Below the pieces are notes generated by a model. It was not told the origin of the DNA. It worked only from the letters and a program-made list of their open reading frames with translations, and searched no databases. From the NCBI RefSeq assembly GCF_049800675.1, contig NZ_JBLOOT010000002.1, forward strand, positions 248,001-312,000: DNA of 64,000 bases, written 5' to 3'. The stretch is from Cauispirillum nitrogeniifigens. Lineage in GTDB: Bacteria; Pseudomonadota; Alphaproteobacteria; Rhodospirillales; Rhodospirillaceae. Both the position numbers and the translations under genes were made by a program. Below are positions 47,273-58,113 of this stretch, piece by piece (position 1 is the stretch's first letter; each line of letters opens with the position of its first letter).

Positions 47273-47665
47273 ATGTACGAAAAGACCACCCACGACATCA
47301 CCGTCCAGGTCATCCCGACGTTCCTGGACGACCAGTCGCGGCCCGACGAAGGGCACTACGTCTGGGCCTACCATGTGCGCATCGTCAACGACGGGACCGA
47401 GACGGTGCAGCTCCTCAACCGCCATTGGAAGATCACCGACGGCAGCGGCGCCCTCCAGGAGGTGCGCGGCCCCGGCGTGGTCGGCGCGCAGCCGGTGTTG
47501 CAGCCCGGCGAAACCTTCGAGTACACCAGCGGCACGCCGCTGCGCACGCCGTCGGGCATCATGGTCGGCACCTACGAGATGAGCACCGGGTCGGGGCGCA
47601 GGTTCCTGGTCGACATTCCGGCCTTCTCGCTCGACAGCCCCTATGAGCACTCGCGGGTGAACTGA
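47273..47665 (+). CDS. apaG: ApaG family protein
   Basis: A 130-residue single-domain protein with the fibronectin-III-like ApaG fold: ITVQVIPTFLDDQS at the start, YHVRIVNDG, LLNRHWKITD, GPGVVGAQPVLQPGETFEYTSGTPL and GTYEM are all characteristic. E. coli ApaG has been linked to Co2+/Mg2+ handling; the molecular role is not settled. The start is fixed by family length. The ribosome site is weak. Confidence 0.95.
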   Translation: MYEKTTHDITVQVIPTFLDDQSRPDEGHYVWAYHVRIVNDGTETVQLLNRHWKITDGSGALQEVRGPGVVGAQPVLQPGETFEYTSGTPLRTPSGIMVGTYEMSTGSGRRFLVDIPAFSLDSPYEHSRVN

Positions 47666-47889
47666 CCGGGGGGGCAGGGGGTGGCGGCGCGGGCGCGGGC
47701 GGCGTCGATTAGGATTAATGCAAGTACGTGCCGCCGGCTGGTCTTGCGCCCGGTGGCCGGGATGAACACATGAAGGGCAATCCAGGCGCCGCTCCTGGTC
47801 GTATCCGTCAGGACGACCGGCGGCCCCGCCCGCAACAAGGAAGCAGGAACGCGCCGGTGACCACAGAAACCCAGACCAGGAGCGAAGCC

Positions 47890-48558
47890 GTGAAGCGGAC
47901 TGCATCCATGCCCGAACCCGCGCGCGACCACCGGGAGGGCGCCGCGTCTGCCGCCGCCGTCCCCGCCCCGGCCCCGAGCAGCCTGGCGCGGCCCAGCCGC
48001 GACGATGCCGAGGCCGCCGTGCGCACCCTGCTGCGCTGGGCCGGCGACGACCCTGACCGCGAGGGCCTGCGCGACACTCCCGCCCGCGTCGCCCGCGCCT
48101 TCGAGGAGTGGTTCGTCGGCTACGGCACCGATCCCGAGGACTACCTGCGCCGCACCTTCGAGGAGGTCGAGGGCTACGACGAGATGGTGGTGCTCAAGGA
48201 CATCGGCTTTGAAAGCCACTGCGAACACCACCTGGCGCCGATCATCGGCCGTGCCCACGTCGCCTACCTGCCCAGCCACCGCGTCGTCGGCATCTCCAAG
48301 CTGGCGCGGGTCGTCGACACCTATGCCAAGCGCTTGCAGATCCAGGAGAAGATGACCGCCCAGATCGCCCAGGTCATCCAGGACGTGTTGCAGCCCCTGG
48401 GCGTCGCCGTGGTCATCGAGGCGCAGCACCAGTGCATGACCACGCGCGGGGTCCACAAGACCGGCGTGAGCATGGTCACCAGCCGCATGCTCGGCGCCTT
48501 CCGCGACGATCCCATCACCCGCCGCGAGTTCCTGTCGATCATCGGCAATCCCCGCTGA
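47890..48558 (+). CDS. folE: GTP cyclohydrolase I
   Basis: A 222-residue enzyme making dihydroneopterin triphosphate from GTP for folate and related pterins. The zinc motif HCEHHLAPIIG and the C-terminal QHQCMTTRGVHK are intact. Several starts are possible; GTG at 47890 has AGGAGC seven bases upstream and gives a normal length, whereas GTG at 47857 or ATG at 47908 remain open. The first 40 residues are low-complexity. It is the second GTP cyclohydrolase in the window after ribA, in a different pathway. Confidence 0.95.
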   Translation: MKRTASMPEPARDHREGAASAAAVPAPAPSSLARPSRDDAEAAVRTLLRWAGDDPDREGLRDTPARVARAFEEWFVGYGTDPEDYLRRTFEEVEGYDEMVVLKDIGFESHCEHHLAPIIGRAHVAYLPSHRVVGISKLARVVDTYAKRLQIQEKMTAQIAQVIQDVLQPLGVAVVIEAQHQCMTTRGVHKTGVSMVTSRMLGAFRDDPITRREFLSIIGNPR

Positions 48559-48648
48559 CCGGGGCCCCCGGCGGAGGCCCCTCGACCCTCCGCCGGGGCA
48601 CCGAAGATCACCCTTGATGTTTGGGGGCGGGGTTCCGATTCTCTGGTC

Positions 48649-51242
<2,594 letters not shown>

Positions 51243-51246
<4 letters not shown>

Positions 51247-51638
51247 GCAGCGTGGCCGACGAAAAGACCCGCCTGCGCCTGGACAAGTGGCTGTGGCACG
51301 CCCGCTTCTGCAAGACCCGCACCCTGGCCCAAAAACTGGCCGAGAGCGGCCACGTCAGGCTCAACGGCGCCGCCGTCGGCAAGGCGTCGCAGACCGTCAA
51401 GCCGGGCGATGAACTGGAACTGGTGCTGGGGCCGGTGCGCAAGGCGGTGCGGGTGGTGGCGCTGGGCGAGCGGCGCGGCCCCGCCCCGGAGGCGCAGGGC
51501 CTCTATGAGGAAACCCGCCCGCCTGAACGGCTGGGCGGGTTCCTGGGGGATCACCTGGGCGAGGTCCGCCCCCGCGGCGACGGCCGGCCGACCAAGAAGG
51601 ATCGCCGCGACACCGACCGCCTCAAGGGCCTGGAGTAG
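51243..51638 (+). CDS. S4-domain RNA-binding protein (HslR-like)
   Basis: A 131-residue protein with an N-terminal S4 domain (LRLDKWLWHARFCKTRTLAQ ... GHVRLNG ... GDELEL), like HslR/RqcP-type proteins that bind 50S subunits carrying stalled nascent chains. A basic C-terminal tail (RPTKKDRRDTDRLKG) follows. It overlaps the SUV3-like helicase gene by 4 bases (ATGA), so the two are coupled and probably work on the same RNA substrate. Confidence 0.92.
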
Positions 51639-51650
51639 GACCGCGGCGCC

Positions 51651-52703
51651 TCAGCGCAGCAGGGTTTCCTGGGTGATCAGGCTGGCCAGCTCGATCTCTT
51701 CCAGCGGGTGCTGGAGGGCGGCGTTGTCGAAGGGCGGCAGGTCGTTGACCCGCATGATGGTGTGCAGGGTGGCGACGTATTCCTCGCCGCGCTCGGAATA
51801 GCGGTGCAGGGCGCGCGCCAGGGCGGCACCGTCCAGCGGCTTGTTGGCCGCCCGCAGACTGGCCCGCAGGGTGCGGAACTCGGCATAGGCGCGGTGGCTG
51901 TTGAGGTTGTGGGCGTAGGCCCGCACCGCCGTCAGCAGGTTGGGGAACGACTTGATGACGTGCGTCTTGCCGTCCTCGCGGTTGAGCGGGATGATGCCGT
52001 TGTCGCCCTGGGTGGTCCATTGGCCGAACAGGGCGTTGCCTTGGCGGGCAAAGCGCGAGGTGCCCCAGCCGCTTTCCTCGGCCGCCTGGGCCAGGGCCAG
52101 CGACGGCGGAATGACGTCCAGGCGCGGCAGCAGCTTGCGCATGTCGGGGGTCTTCAGGCCGTATTCGCGGCTGCGGGTGTCCAGCCAGCGGCGGTCGCCG
52201 GCGGACAGCGCCTTGCCCTCGGCGGTGGCGGCCATCATTGCCTTCAGGCGTGCGCGGTCGGCCGCGATCTCCTCGTTCACCTTGAGGATCAGCGGCAGCA
52301 TGGTGCGCAGGAACAGGTTCTTGCGGGCGTCCACGTCGGTGACGCTCTTGATGTCGCCCGGCACGCTGGTCAGGTAGACGCGCGGCACGGCGGCGGCATC
52401 GCCCCGCACGGCGTCCAGGCCGTAGCCGAGGCTGTCGTAGACCCGGTGCACGGCGGCGGCGTCCAGGCCGGCGGGCAGCGCGGCGACCGTGGTGGACGCG
52501 GCGCGCGGGTGGGAAATGACGAGGCGGGCGGTGGGGGCGGCGGGCACGGCGCCGGAAACCCGGCCGCCAACTGTGCCTTCAACCTGCGAGGATGCCATGC
52601 GCAGCGCCAGATCGGGCAGTGCGGCCCCGTAGAGGCCGGCGACACAGGCACCCACCAGCGTGAGCGCCACCAGATCAAAGCGACGAAGGGAACCCTTGGG
52701 CAT
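51651..52703 (-). CDS. Bax-like glucosaminidase
   Basis: A 350-residue predicted peptidoglycan hydrolase of the Bax type. A single N-terminal membrane helix (about residues 9-30) anchors it. The catalytic glucosaminidase domain (about 195-340) has LALAQAAEESGWGTSRFAR with the catalytic glutamate, GNALFGQWT, and YAHNLNSHRAYAEFR. It is convergent with the S4-protein gene. The start at 52703 follows AGAGG. The intergenic region upstream carries the candidate small RNA. Confidence 0.88.
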   Translation of the reverse strand: MPKGSLRRFDLVALTLVGACVAGLYGAALPDLALRMASSQVEGTVGGRVSGAVPAAPTARLVISHPRAASTTVAALPAGLDAAAVHRVYDSLGYGLDAVRGDAAAVPRVYLTSVPGDIKSVTDVDARKNLFLRTMLPLILKVNEEIAADRARLKAMMAATAEGKALSAGDRRWLDTRSREYGLKTPDMRKLLPRLDVIPPSLALAQAAEESGWGTSRFARQGNALFGQWTTQGDNGIIPLNREDGKTHVIKSFPNLLTAVRAYAHNLNSHRAYAEFRTLRASLRAANKPLDGAALARALHRYSERGEEYVATLHTIMRVNDLPPFDNAALQHPLEEIELASLITQETLLR

Positions 52704-53060
52704 GTGTATGGAACCTCTTTCTCTGGGCGGGTCCCGCCAGGCGGTCGACGGACGGCGATGCCGAGTTTCCGGACCGGGGGCGGGGCCGCCTTGGAAATCC
52801 AAGGCGCGTTGGGGCGCGCGTCAGACGTCTCCGTACATCGAAGCGAGGCCGCGTCCACCATGGACGGAGCCTCCGGGAGGGTCATCGTCACCGGCATTCG
52901 CGGCGAAAGGATGACCCGTTCGGTGGTCCCAGGGCGTTCTGCGCCGGGCGTGGGACCGTGATCGGCTTTGGGGGTCTATTACGGGCCGTGGCGCCGCAGC
53001 GTCAACCCGTCGCCGCCCGCCGCCGCCCGGCCACGGTCGCCCGTGGTCCGCAAGCCGTTG
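52704..53060. other. Intergenic region with several short stems
   Basis: This is the 5' side of the glucosaminidase gene. It has the stems GCCTTGG-AAAT-CCAAGGC (52788-52805), CGTCCA-CCA-TGGACG (about 52852-52866) and GGTCCCA/TGGGACC (52925-52957). I see no supported coding sequence. An 84-codon plus-strand frame (52660-52914) shows no protein-like features. Confidence 0.5.
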
Positions 53061-53061
53061 G

Positions 53062-53091
53062 TTGAAAAAGAGATCATTGGGCGTATTTAAT
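53062..53091 (+). promoter_or_regulatory. Candidate sigma70-like promoter of a small RNA
   Basis: TTGAAA (53062-53067) and TTTAAT (53086-53091) are 18 bases apart, five of six matches each, in an AT-rich island inside a very GC-rich region. It points away from the glucosaminidase gene and towards the hairpins ending in the terminator at 53161-53191. Confidence 0.5.
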
Positions 53092-53097
53092 ACTTTT

Positions 53098-53195
53098 TCT
53101 CCGTTCGCCGAACGGCGTTCGGCCGCCCCTGGGGGCGGTAACTGAACGGACGGAAAGCGAAAAAGGCGACCCCGCGCCGGGATCGCCTTTTCGGA
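53098..53195 (+). ncRNA. Candidate small RNA (about 95-100 nt)
   Basis: The predicted transcript begins about 7 bases after the -10 box and ends at a terminator-like hairpin. It can form two mutually exclusive stems, CCGTTC-GCC-GAACGG (53101-53115) or GCCGAAC-GGC-GTTCGGC (53107-53123), then CCGCCCC-TG-GGGGCGG (53122-53137), a single-stranded purine-rich stretch (53145-53160), and the terminator stem. No open frame of note is inside. I do not recognise a known RNA family. It would be convergent with the nfu gene, whose terminator it shares. Confidence 0.4.
53161..53191. terminator. Bidirectional terminator between the small RNA and nfu
   Basis: A 13-base stem AAAAGGCGACCCC / GGGATCGCCTTTT with one mismatch and a 5-base loop. 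On the minus strand it is followed by TTTTTCG-type sequence 36 bases after the nfu stop; on the plus strand it ends in TTTT. It suits both transcripts. Confidence 0.8.
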
Positions 53196-53226
53196 GTCCG
53201 CTACGGGACGCTGCGGCGCCGCGGCG

Positions 53227-53772
53227 TCAGCTCACCGCTTCGACCGACTGCACTTCGGGCACGAAGTGGCGCAGCATGTTCTCGATGCCGTTCTTCAGGG
53301 TGGCGGTGGAGCTGGGGCAGCCCGAGCAGGCGCCGCGCATGTTCAGGTAGACGACGCCGTCCTGGAAGCCCCGGAAGATGATGTCGCCGCCGTCACGGGC
53401 CACCACCGGGCGCACGCGGGTTTCGATCAGCTCGCGGATCTGGGCGACGACCTCGCTGTCCTCGCCGGCGACCTGATCGTTGCCGCCGCCGGTGATGACC
53501 GGCTGGCCGGAGGTGTAGTGCTGCATGATGGCGCCCAGGATCATGGGCTTGAGCACCTGCCAGTCGCGGCCGTCGTCCTTGGTGGCGGTGACGAAGTCGG
53601 ACCCCAGGAACACCCCGGTCACGCCGTCGATGTCGAACAGGCGCTGGGCCAGCGGCGAATTGGCCGCTTCCTCGCGGCTGGTGAAGTCGGCGGTGCCGGC
53701 GTCCATCACCGGACGGCCCGGAATGAACTTCAGGCTGGACGGATTGGGCGTCGGCTCGGTCTGGATGAACAT
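53227..53772 (-). CDS. Nfu-type iron-sulfur cluster carrier (NifU family)
   Basis: A 181-residue protein that carries Fe-S clusters to target enzymes such as aconitases. The N-terminal Nfu_N domain begins MFIQTEPTPNPSSLKFIPG, and the C-terminal NifU domain has the cluster-binding CxxC in MRGACSGCPSS. The start is at 53772, matching the family; ATG at 53799 would add nine residues. Two aconitases, BioB and other Fe-S proteins in the same window are possible clients. The gene is followed by a strong terminator. Confidence 0.94.
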   Translation of the reverse strand: MFIQTEPTPNPSSLKFIPGRPVMDAGTADFTSREEAANSPLAQRLFDIDGVTGVFLGSDFVTATKDDGRDWQVLKPMILGAIMQHYTSGQPVITGGGNDQVAGEDSEVVAQIRELIETRVRPVVARDGGDIIFRGFQDGVVYLNMRGACSGCPSSTATLKNGIENMLRHFVPEVQSVEAVS

Positions 53773-53876
53773 GGCGTCTGTCGTCCCCATTGGCGGCATG
53801 AGAAGGGGGCGGCACGGTCAAAGACCGACCGCCCCGGTAGGCTTAAAGTGGTCCACACGGGCGTGCCCGTCAAGGA

Positions 53877-54389
53877 TCAGGCGAGAACGTCGATCTGTTC
53901 GTCGGTGAGCTGACCCGGCACCACCGTGACCGGGATGCGCAGGGCGCGGCCCAGCTTGCCCGACAGGCCGGTGACCAGGGGGCCGGGGCCGTCCGGCCCG
54001 GCTCCCGCCGCCAGCACGAGGATGGAGATGGTCGGCTCCTCCTCGATCAGCTTGATCAGTTCGTCGGCCGGCTTGCCCTCGCGGACGTAGAGGATCGGCA
54101 CATGCTCGGAGCAGCGGTTGACCTCGGCGGCCAGCCGCTGGAGCAGTTCCTCGGCCTCGGCGCGGGCCTCCTCCACCATGATCTTGCCGATGGAGGCGAA
54201 GTGCTGGAACTCCGCCGGCTCGACGACGCGCAGCAGGGCCACCTGGCCGCCGGTGTTGCGGGCACGCTTGCAGGCAAACCGCAGGGCGGCGCGCATTTCC
54301 TCGGACTGGTCGACGACCACGAGGAAGGTGCGGATGGGCCGCTCCCCGCCCTGGTCCTGGCCGTCCGACGCGGTGGGAGTATCGCTCAT
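53877..54389 (-). CDS. Universal stress protein (UspA family)
   Basis: A 170-residue protein with one Usp domain: RTFLVVVDQSEEMRAALRFA at the start of the fold, ILYVREGKPADELIKLI in the middle and GRALRIPVTVVPG near the end. The full ATP-binding GxxGxS pattern is weak (GLSGKLGRAL), so ATP binding is uncertain. GAGGG precedes the ATG at 54389. It lies 16 bases after the TIGR02186 gene and completes a three-gene operon with TauE/SafE. Confidence 0.88.
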   Translation of the reverse strand: MSDTPTASDGQDQGGERPIRTFLVVVDQSEEMRAALRFACKRARNTGGQVALLRVVEPAEFQHFASIGKIMVEEARAEAEELLQRLAAEVNRCSEHVPILYVREGKPADELIKLIEEEPTISILVLAAGAGPDGPGPLVTGLSGKLGRALRIPVTVVPGQLTDEQIDVLA

Positions 54390-54405
54390 GGGCATCCCTC
54401 GGCAG

Positions 54406-55197
54406 TTACTTCTTGCGGAAGGCGACACCGGCCAGCCAGCCGGCGAAGACCGCAATGATGATGGCGGCTATACCATACAGCGCGGACTGCTGATGCGCGA
54501 ACTGGAAGATGTCGGCACCGATTCCAACCTTGGAGATGATCAGCGGCGTGATCTCGGCGCTGATCACCTCGCCGTCGCGCACGAGGTACACTTCCACCAT
54601 GTAGGTGCCGGTGGGCACGTTGGCGGGGAAGTGCAGTTCGGTGCGGAACAGGCGGTTGGCCAGCATGTTGACCGCGCCCTCGCCATAGGAATAGAGGTCG
54701 CGGTCGCCCTTCAGGCGCACCAGGGCCTCCCGGAACTCGCCGCGATCTTCGGGAGCGACGCTGCCCGACATGCGCAGGTTCAGCACGTCGGCTCCGATCT
54801 GGTGGCGTTCGCGGGCCGGGCGCGCCAGGATGTCCTCCAGCGGCCGGTTGGCGGCGACGCGGTAGAACGCCGGGACGTCGTGCAGGGTCACGGCGGCGCC
54901 GTTGGCCCAGATCATGCCGCCCAGCCGTTCCTTGCGGCGGACGATTTCGTCCCGGTTGGGGCCGCGCACCACCAGCACCACGTCGCCGGGTTCGTCGGTG
55001 GCGCCGAACAGCAGGACGTCGGTGCCCGCGAAGCCGGTGGTGATGGCCACCAGATGGCGCGACAGGTCGGCCACCAGCGGCTGGCGCTGGTGTTCCTGGG
55101 CTTGCGCGTGGGCCGGCACGGAGGCCGACACGGCGGGCAGCAGCGCCAGGCAGGCGATCGCCAGGGCGGCGAGGCGGGAGAGGAAGACCGTCCGCAT
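54406..55197 (-). CDS. TIGR02186 family membrane-anchored protein
   Basis: A 263-residue protein with a signal peptide (about 1-32), a periplasmic domain (VADLSRHLVAITTGFAGTDVLLFGA and GDVVLVVRGP are typical of the family) and one C-terminal membrane helix (about 237-257) ending in FRKK. The family is of unknown function and regularly follows a TauE/SafE gene. Start and upstream stop overlap by one base (TGATG), so translation is coupled. It may be an accessory to anion export. Confidence 0.9.
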   Translation of the reverse strand: MRTVFLSRLAALAIACLALLPAVSASVPAHAQAQEHQRQPLVADLSRHLVAITTGFAGTDVLLFGATDEPGDVVLVVRGPNRDEIVRRKERLGGMIWANGAAVTLHDVPAFYRVAANRPLEDILARPARERHQIGADVLNLRMSGSVAPEDRGEFREALVRLKGDRDLYSYGEGAVNMLANRLFRTELHFPANVPTGTYMVEVYLVRDGEVISAEITPLIISKVGIGADIFQFAHQQSALYGIAAIIIAVFAGWLAGVAFRKK

Positions 55198-56123
55198 CAG
55201 TGCCCTCCCACGCCCATGGTGAAGAACTCGGTGGGCGTGATCACCATGTCGTAGCCCAGCTTGGCGCAGACCCCCAGGACCATGATGGCCAGCAGGATGC
55301 GCAACTGTTCGCCCTTGAGCTTGGCGCCGGCCTTGGCGCCGATCTGGGCGCCGATCACCGCGCCGAGCAGCAGCAGAATGGCCAGCACCACGTCGACGGT
55401 CTGGTTCATCGTCGCTTGCAGGAAGGTGGTGTTGGCGGTCACGAAGATGATCTGGAACAGCGAGGTCCCGACCACCACCTGGGTCGGCATGCCCAGCAGG
55501 TAGATCATCGCCGGCACCATGACGAAGCCGCCGCCGACGCCCATGATGGCCGCCAGCACGCCGACCAGCATGCCGACGCCCATCGGCAGCAGGGCCGAGA
55601 TGTAGAGCTTCGACTTGCGGAAGCGCATCTTGAACGGCAGGCCGTGGATCCAGGTGTGGCGGTGGCCGCCGCGCTTGGCCGGGGCGGAGCCGCCGGCCCG
55701 GCGGCTCTTGAACAGGGCGTTCAGGCTTTCCAGGAACATCAGGCTGCCGATGATGCCCAGGAAGAAGACATACGACAGCGAGATGGCCAGGTCGATCTGG
55801 CCCAGGCTGCGCAGGAACTTGAACAGGATGACGCCGAGGAAGGACCCGATCAGGCCGCCGATGAGCAGGATGACGCCCATCTTGACGTCGACGTTGCCGC
55901 GGCGCCAGTGCGCCAGCACGCCCGAAACCGAGGAGGCCACGATCTGGTTGGCCTCCGTCCCCACGGCCACGGCCGGGGGCACGCCGATAAAAATAAGCAG
56001 CGGCGTCATCAGAAAGCCGCCGCCGACACCGAAAAGCCCCGACAGGAAACCGATCCCGCCCCCCATCCCCAGGATGAGGAAGATGTTCACCGACATTTCC
56101 GCGATTGGCAGGTAGATCTGCAC
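55197..56123 (-). CDS. TauE/SafE family exporter (sulfite/sulfonate type)
   Basis: A 308-residue inner-membrane protein with eight or so helices. Both halves carry the family's glycine-rich motifs: GFLSGLFGVGGGFLMTPLL at the start and GVLAAIMGVGGGFVMVPAM in the second half. Members export sulfite, sulfoacetate or related anions; the substrate is not fixed by sequence. The GTG at 56123 is preferred because GGGGAGGGG lies just upstream and relatives begin MQIYLPIAEMSVN; ATG at 56141 is the alternative. It is the first gene of the operon with TIGR02186 and the stress protein. Confidence 0.92.
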   Translation of the reverse strand: MQIYLPIAEMSVNIFLILGMGGGIGFLSGLFGVGGGFLMTPLLIFIGVPPAVAVGTEANQIVASSVSGVLAHWRRGNVDVKMGVILLIGGLIGSFLGVILFKFLRSLGQIDLAISLSYVFFLGIIGSLMFLESLNALFKSRRAGGSAPAKRGGHRHTWIHGLPFKMRFRKSKLYISALLPMGVGMLVGVLAAIMGVGGGFVMVPAMIYLLGMPTQVVVGTSLFQIIFVTANTTFLQATMNQTVDVVLAILLLLGAVIGAQIGAKAGAKLKGEQLRILLAIMVLGVCAKLGYDMVITPTEFFTMGVGGH

Positions 56124-56343
56124 AGACCCCTCCCCAGACATGGCCTTGTTGTTTGACCAGCCCGTGGCGCCGGGCTGTGGCATGCCGCGTTGCACAAATC
56201 ACAACGCGTCACGACCCCCAGATGGCCGTTCTTGGAGCAAAAAGGGTTTTATGACGGCGGGGAAGGCCGATCAAGGGAAAACACCATCTATATCGTGTTT
56301 TTCTTATATATCGGCCGGCGCGGGGGCGGGAGGGGGGCCGGGA
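56124..56343. other. Intergenic region between pheA and the TauE operon
   Basis: It contains an AT-rich stem AAAACAC (56278-56284) / GTGTTTT (56295-56301) followed on the plus strand by TCTTATATA. It may help to end pheA transcription or may be part of the promoter of the TauE operon. There is no gene. Confidence 0.4.
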
Positions 56344-57225
56344 TCAGTCCTCGGCCATTCTTTCGCGGTGCTCAAAGCGGAAGGGATGGGGCGGGTAGAC
56401 GCCCATGATTCGCACTTCGCGCGAGAAGAAGGACAGCTCGTCCAGGGCCAGGCGCAGGGAGCGGTCCTCGGGATGACCCTCGACCTCGGCATAGAACTGG
56501 GTGGCGGCGAACTGGCCGTCGACCATGTAGCTTTCCAGCTTGGTCATGTTGACGCCGTTGGTGGCGAATCCGCCCATGGCCTTGTACAGGGCGGCCGGCA
56601 CGTTGCGCACCTTGAACACGAAGCTGGTCACCGCCGGCACGGCGCCCAGCGGCGGCACCACCGCCTCGCGCGCCATGACGATGAAGCGGGTGGTGTTGTG
56701 GGCGGCGTCCTCGATATTGGCGCGCAGGGACACCAGGCCGTAGGTCTCCGCCGCCAGGCCCGAGGCGATGGCGGCAATGGCCTTGTCGCCGCGCTCGGCG
56801 ATCTCGCGGGCCGATCCGGCGGTGTCGGCGGCGACCACCGGCGTGATGCCCAGCTCGCGGATGAGCTTGCGGCACTGGCCCAGGGCGTGGACGTGGCTGC
56901 GCACTTCCCTGATGTCGGCGATGGTCGCGCCGGGCACCGCCAGCAGATGATGGTGCACCGGCTGGAAGTGCTCGCCGATGATGTGCAGGCCACTGTCGGG
57001 CAGCAGGTGATGGATGTCGGCCACGCGGCCCGCCACCGAGTTGTCGATGGGGATCATCCCATAGCGCGCCGCGCCGTCGCGCACGGCGGCGAAGGCGTCC
57101 TCGAAGGACGCGCAGGGCAGCGGCGCGAAGTCGGGGAAGGCCGCCTTGCAGGCCAGGTGCGAATAGGCGCCGGGCATGCCCTGGAAGGCGATGGAGCGGT
57201 CTGCGCTGGGGGCGGAGGCGGTCAT
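56344..57225 (-). CDS. pheA: Prephenate dehydratase
   Basis: A 293-residue monofunctional enzyme converting prephenate to phenylpyruvate in phenylalanine synthesis. The catalytic domain starts IAFQGMPGAYSHLACKAAFP and has the NTTRFIVM motif. A C-terminal ACT domain (about 200-280; VFKVRNVPAALYKAMGGFAT and KLESY) would bind phenylalanine for feedback control. No chorismate mutase domain is fused. Its start overlaps the end of kdsB by 4 bases. Confidence 0.96.
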   Translation of the reverse strand: MTASAPSADRSIAFQGMPGAYSHLACKAAFPDFAPLPCASFEDAFAAVRDGAARYGMIPIDNSVAGRVADIHHLLPDSGLHIIGEHFQPVHHHLLAVPGATIADIREVRSHVHALGQCRKLIRELGITPVVAADTAGSAREIAERGDKAIAAIASGLAAETYGLVSLRANIEDAAHNTTRFIVMAREAVVPPLGAVPAVTSFVFKVRNVPAALYKAMGGFATNGVNMTKLESYMVDGQFAATQFYAEVEGHPEDRSLRLALDELSFFSREVRIMGVYPPHPFRFEHRERMAED

Positions 57226-57995
57226 TTGGCCGAGAGTGTCCGTCGGGCTTTTTCGAGGTCGGCGGGAGTATCGACGCCGAGCGGAACGGTGTCAACGCGC
57301 ACGCAGTCGATGGTCATGCCGTTCTCCAGGGCGCGCAGCTGCTCCAGCTTCTCGCGGTTTTCCAGCACGCCCGGCGGCAGGGCGACGAAGCGGGCCAGGG
57401 CCGAGCGGCGGTAGGCGTACAGCCCGATGTGGTGCCACAGCGGCCCGTCGCCATGCGGCACGGTGGCGCGCGAGAAGTACAGCCCCCGGCCGGTCCGCGC
57501 GCCGTCGCGGAAGCCGACCACCGCCTTGACGACGTTGGGGTTGGTGCGTTCCTCGGGATCGGTGATCTCGCACACCAGGGTGGTGATGTCGGCGGTGCTC
57601 CCAGCCGCGAACGGCTCCAGGCTGGCCTGGATGAGCGCCGGGTCCAGGGTCGGCAGGTCGCCCTGCACGTTGACGATGACGTCATGCCGGCCGGCGGCGT
57701 CGAAGCGCCCCACCGCCTGCCACACCCGGTCGGAGCCCGAGGGCAGGTCGGGGTCGGTCAGCACCGCCGCGCCGCCGGCGGCGGTGACGGCGTCGGCGAT
57801 CTCGGCCTCGGCGCAGGCGACCACCACCGGGCCGATGGCGACCTCCATGGCGCGGCGCCACACCTGCACGATCATCGGCGCCCCGGCGATGTCAGCCAGC
57901 GGCTTGCCGGGCAGGCGGGTGGAGGCCATGCGGGCGGGGATGACGATCAGCGGATTGGTCGGCGGACAGGCGGGATGGGTCGAAGACGGCGTCAT
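57222..57995 (-). CDS. kdsB: 3-deoxy-manno-octulosonate cytidylyltransferase
   Basis: A 257-residue enzyme activating KDO with CTP for lipopolysaccharide inner core. The nucleotide-binding motif is IVIPARMASTRLPGKPLADI near the start, and VNVQGDLPTLDPALI contains the metal-binding aspartate. The start at 57995 is preceded by GGAGG. It is coupled to pheA by a 4-base overlap; the kdsB-pheA pairing is common in alphaproteobacteria. Its presence implies a KDO-containing LPS. Confidence 0.95.
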   Translation of the reverse strand: MTPSSTHPACPPTNPLIVIPARMASTRLPGKPLADIAGAPMIVQVWRRAMEVAIGPVVVACAEAEIADAVTAAGGAAVLTDPDLPSGSDRVWQAVGRFDAAGRHDVIVNVQGDLPTLDPALIQASLEPFAAGSTADITTLVCEITDPEERTNPNVVKAVVGFRDGARTGRGLYFSRATVPHGDGPLWHHIGLYAYRRSALARFVALPPGVLENREKLEQLRALENGMTIDCVRVDTVPLGVDTPADLEKARRTLSAK

Positions 57996-58113
57996 GGTCG
58001 GGCGGGCCTCCTTGGCAAGCGAATCCTTATACTGCCCGAAGGGGCTGTTGTGAAACGCCTGCGGCGCGGGTATCACCGCAGCAAGAGCCATTCCCCCTCA
58101 AGGAGCCCCGCCG

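Noticed and set aside
52660..52914. A possible 84-codon gene upstream of the glucosaminidase
   Set aside because: No ribosome site, no protein-like pattern, and it overlaps the start of the opposing gene.
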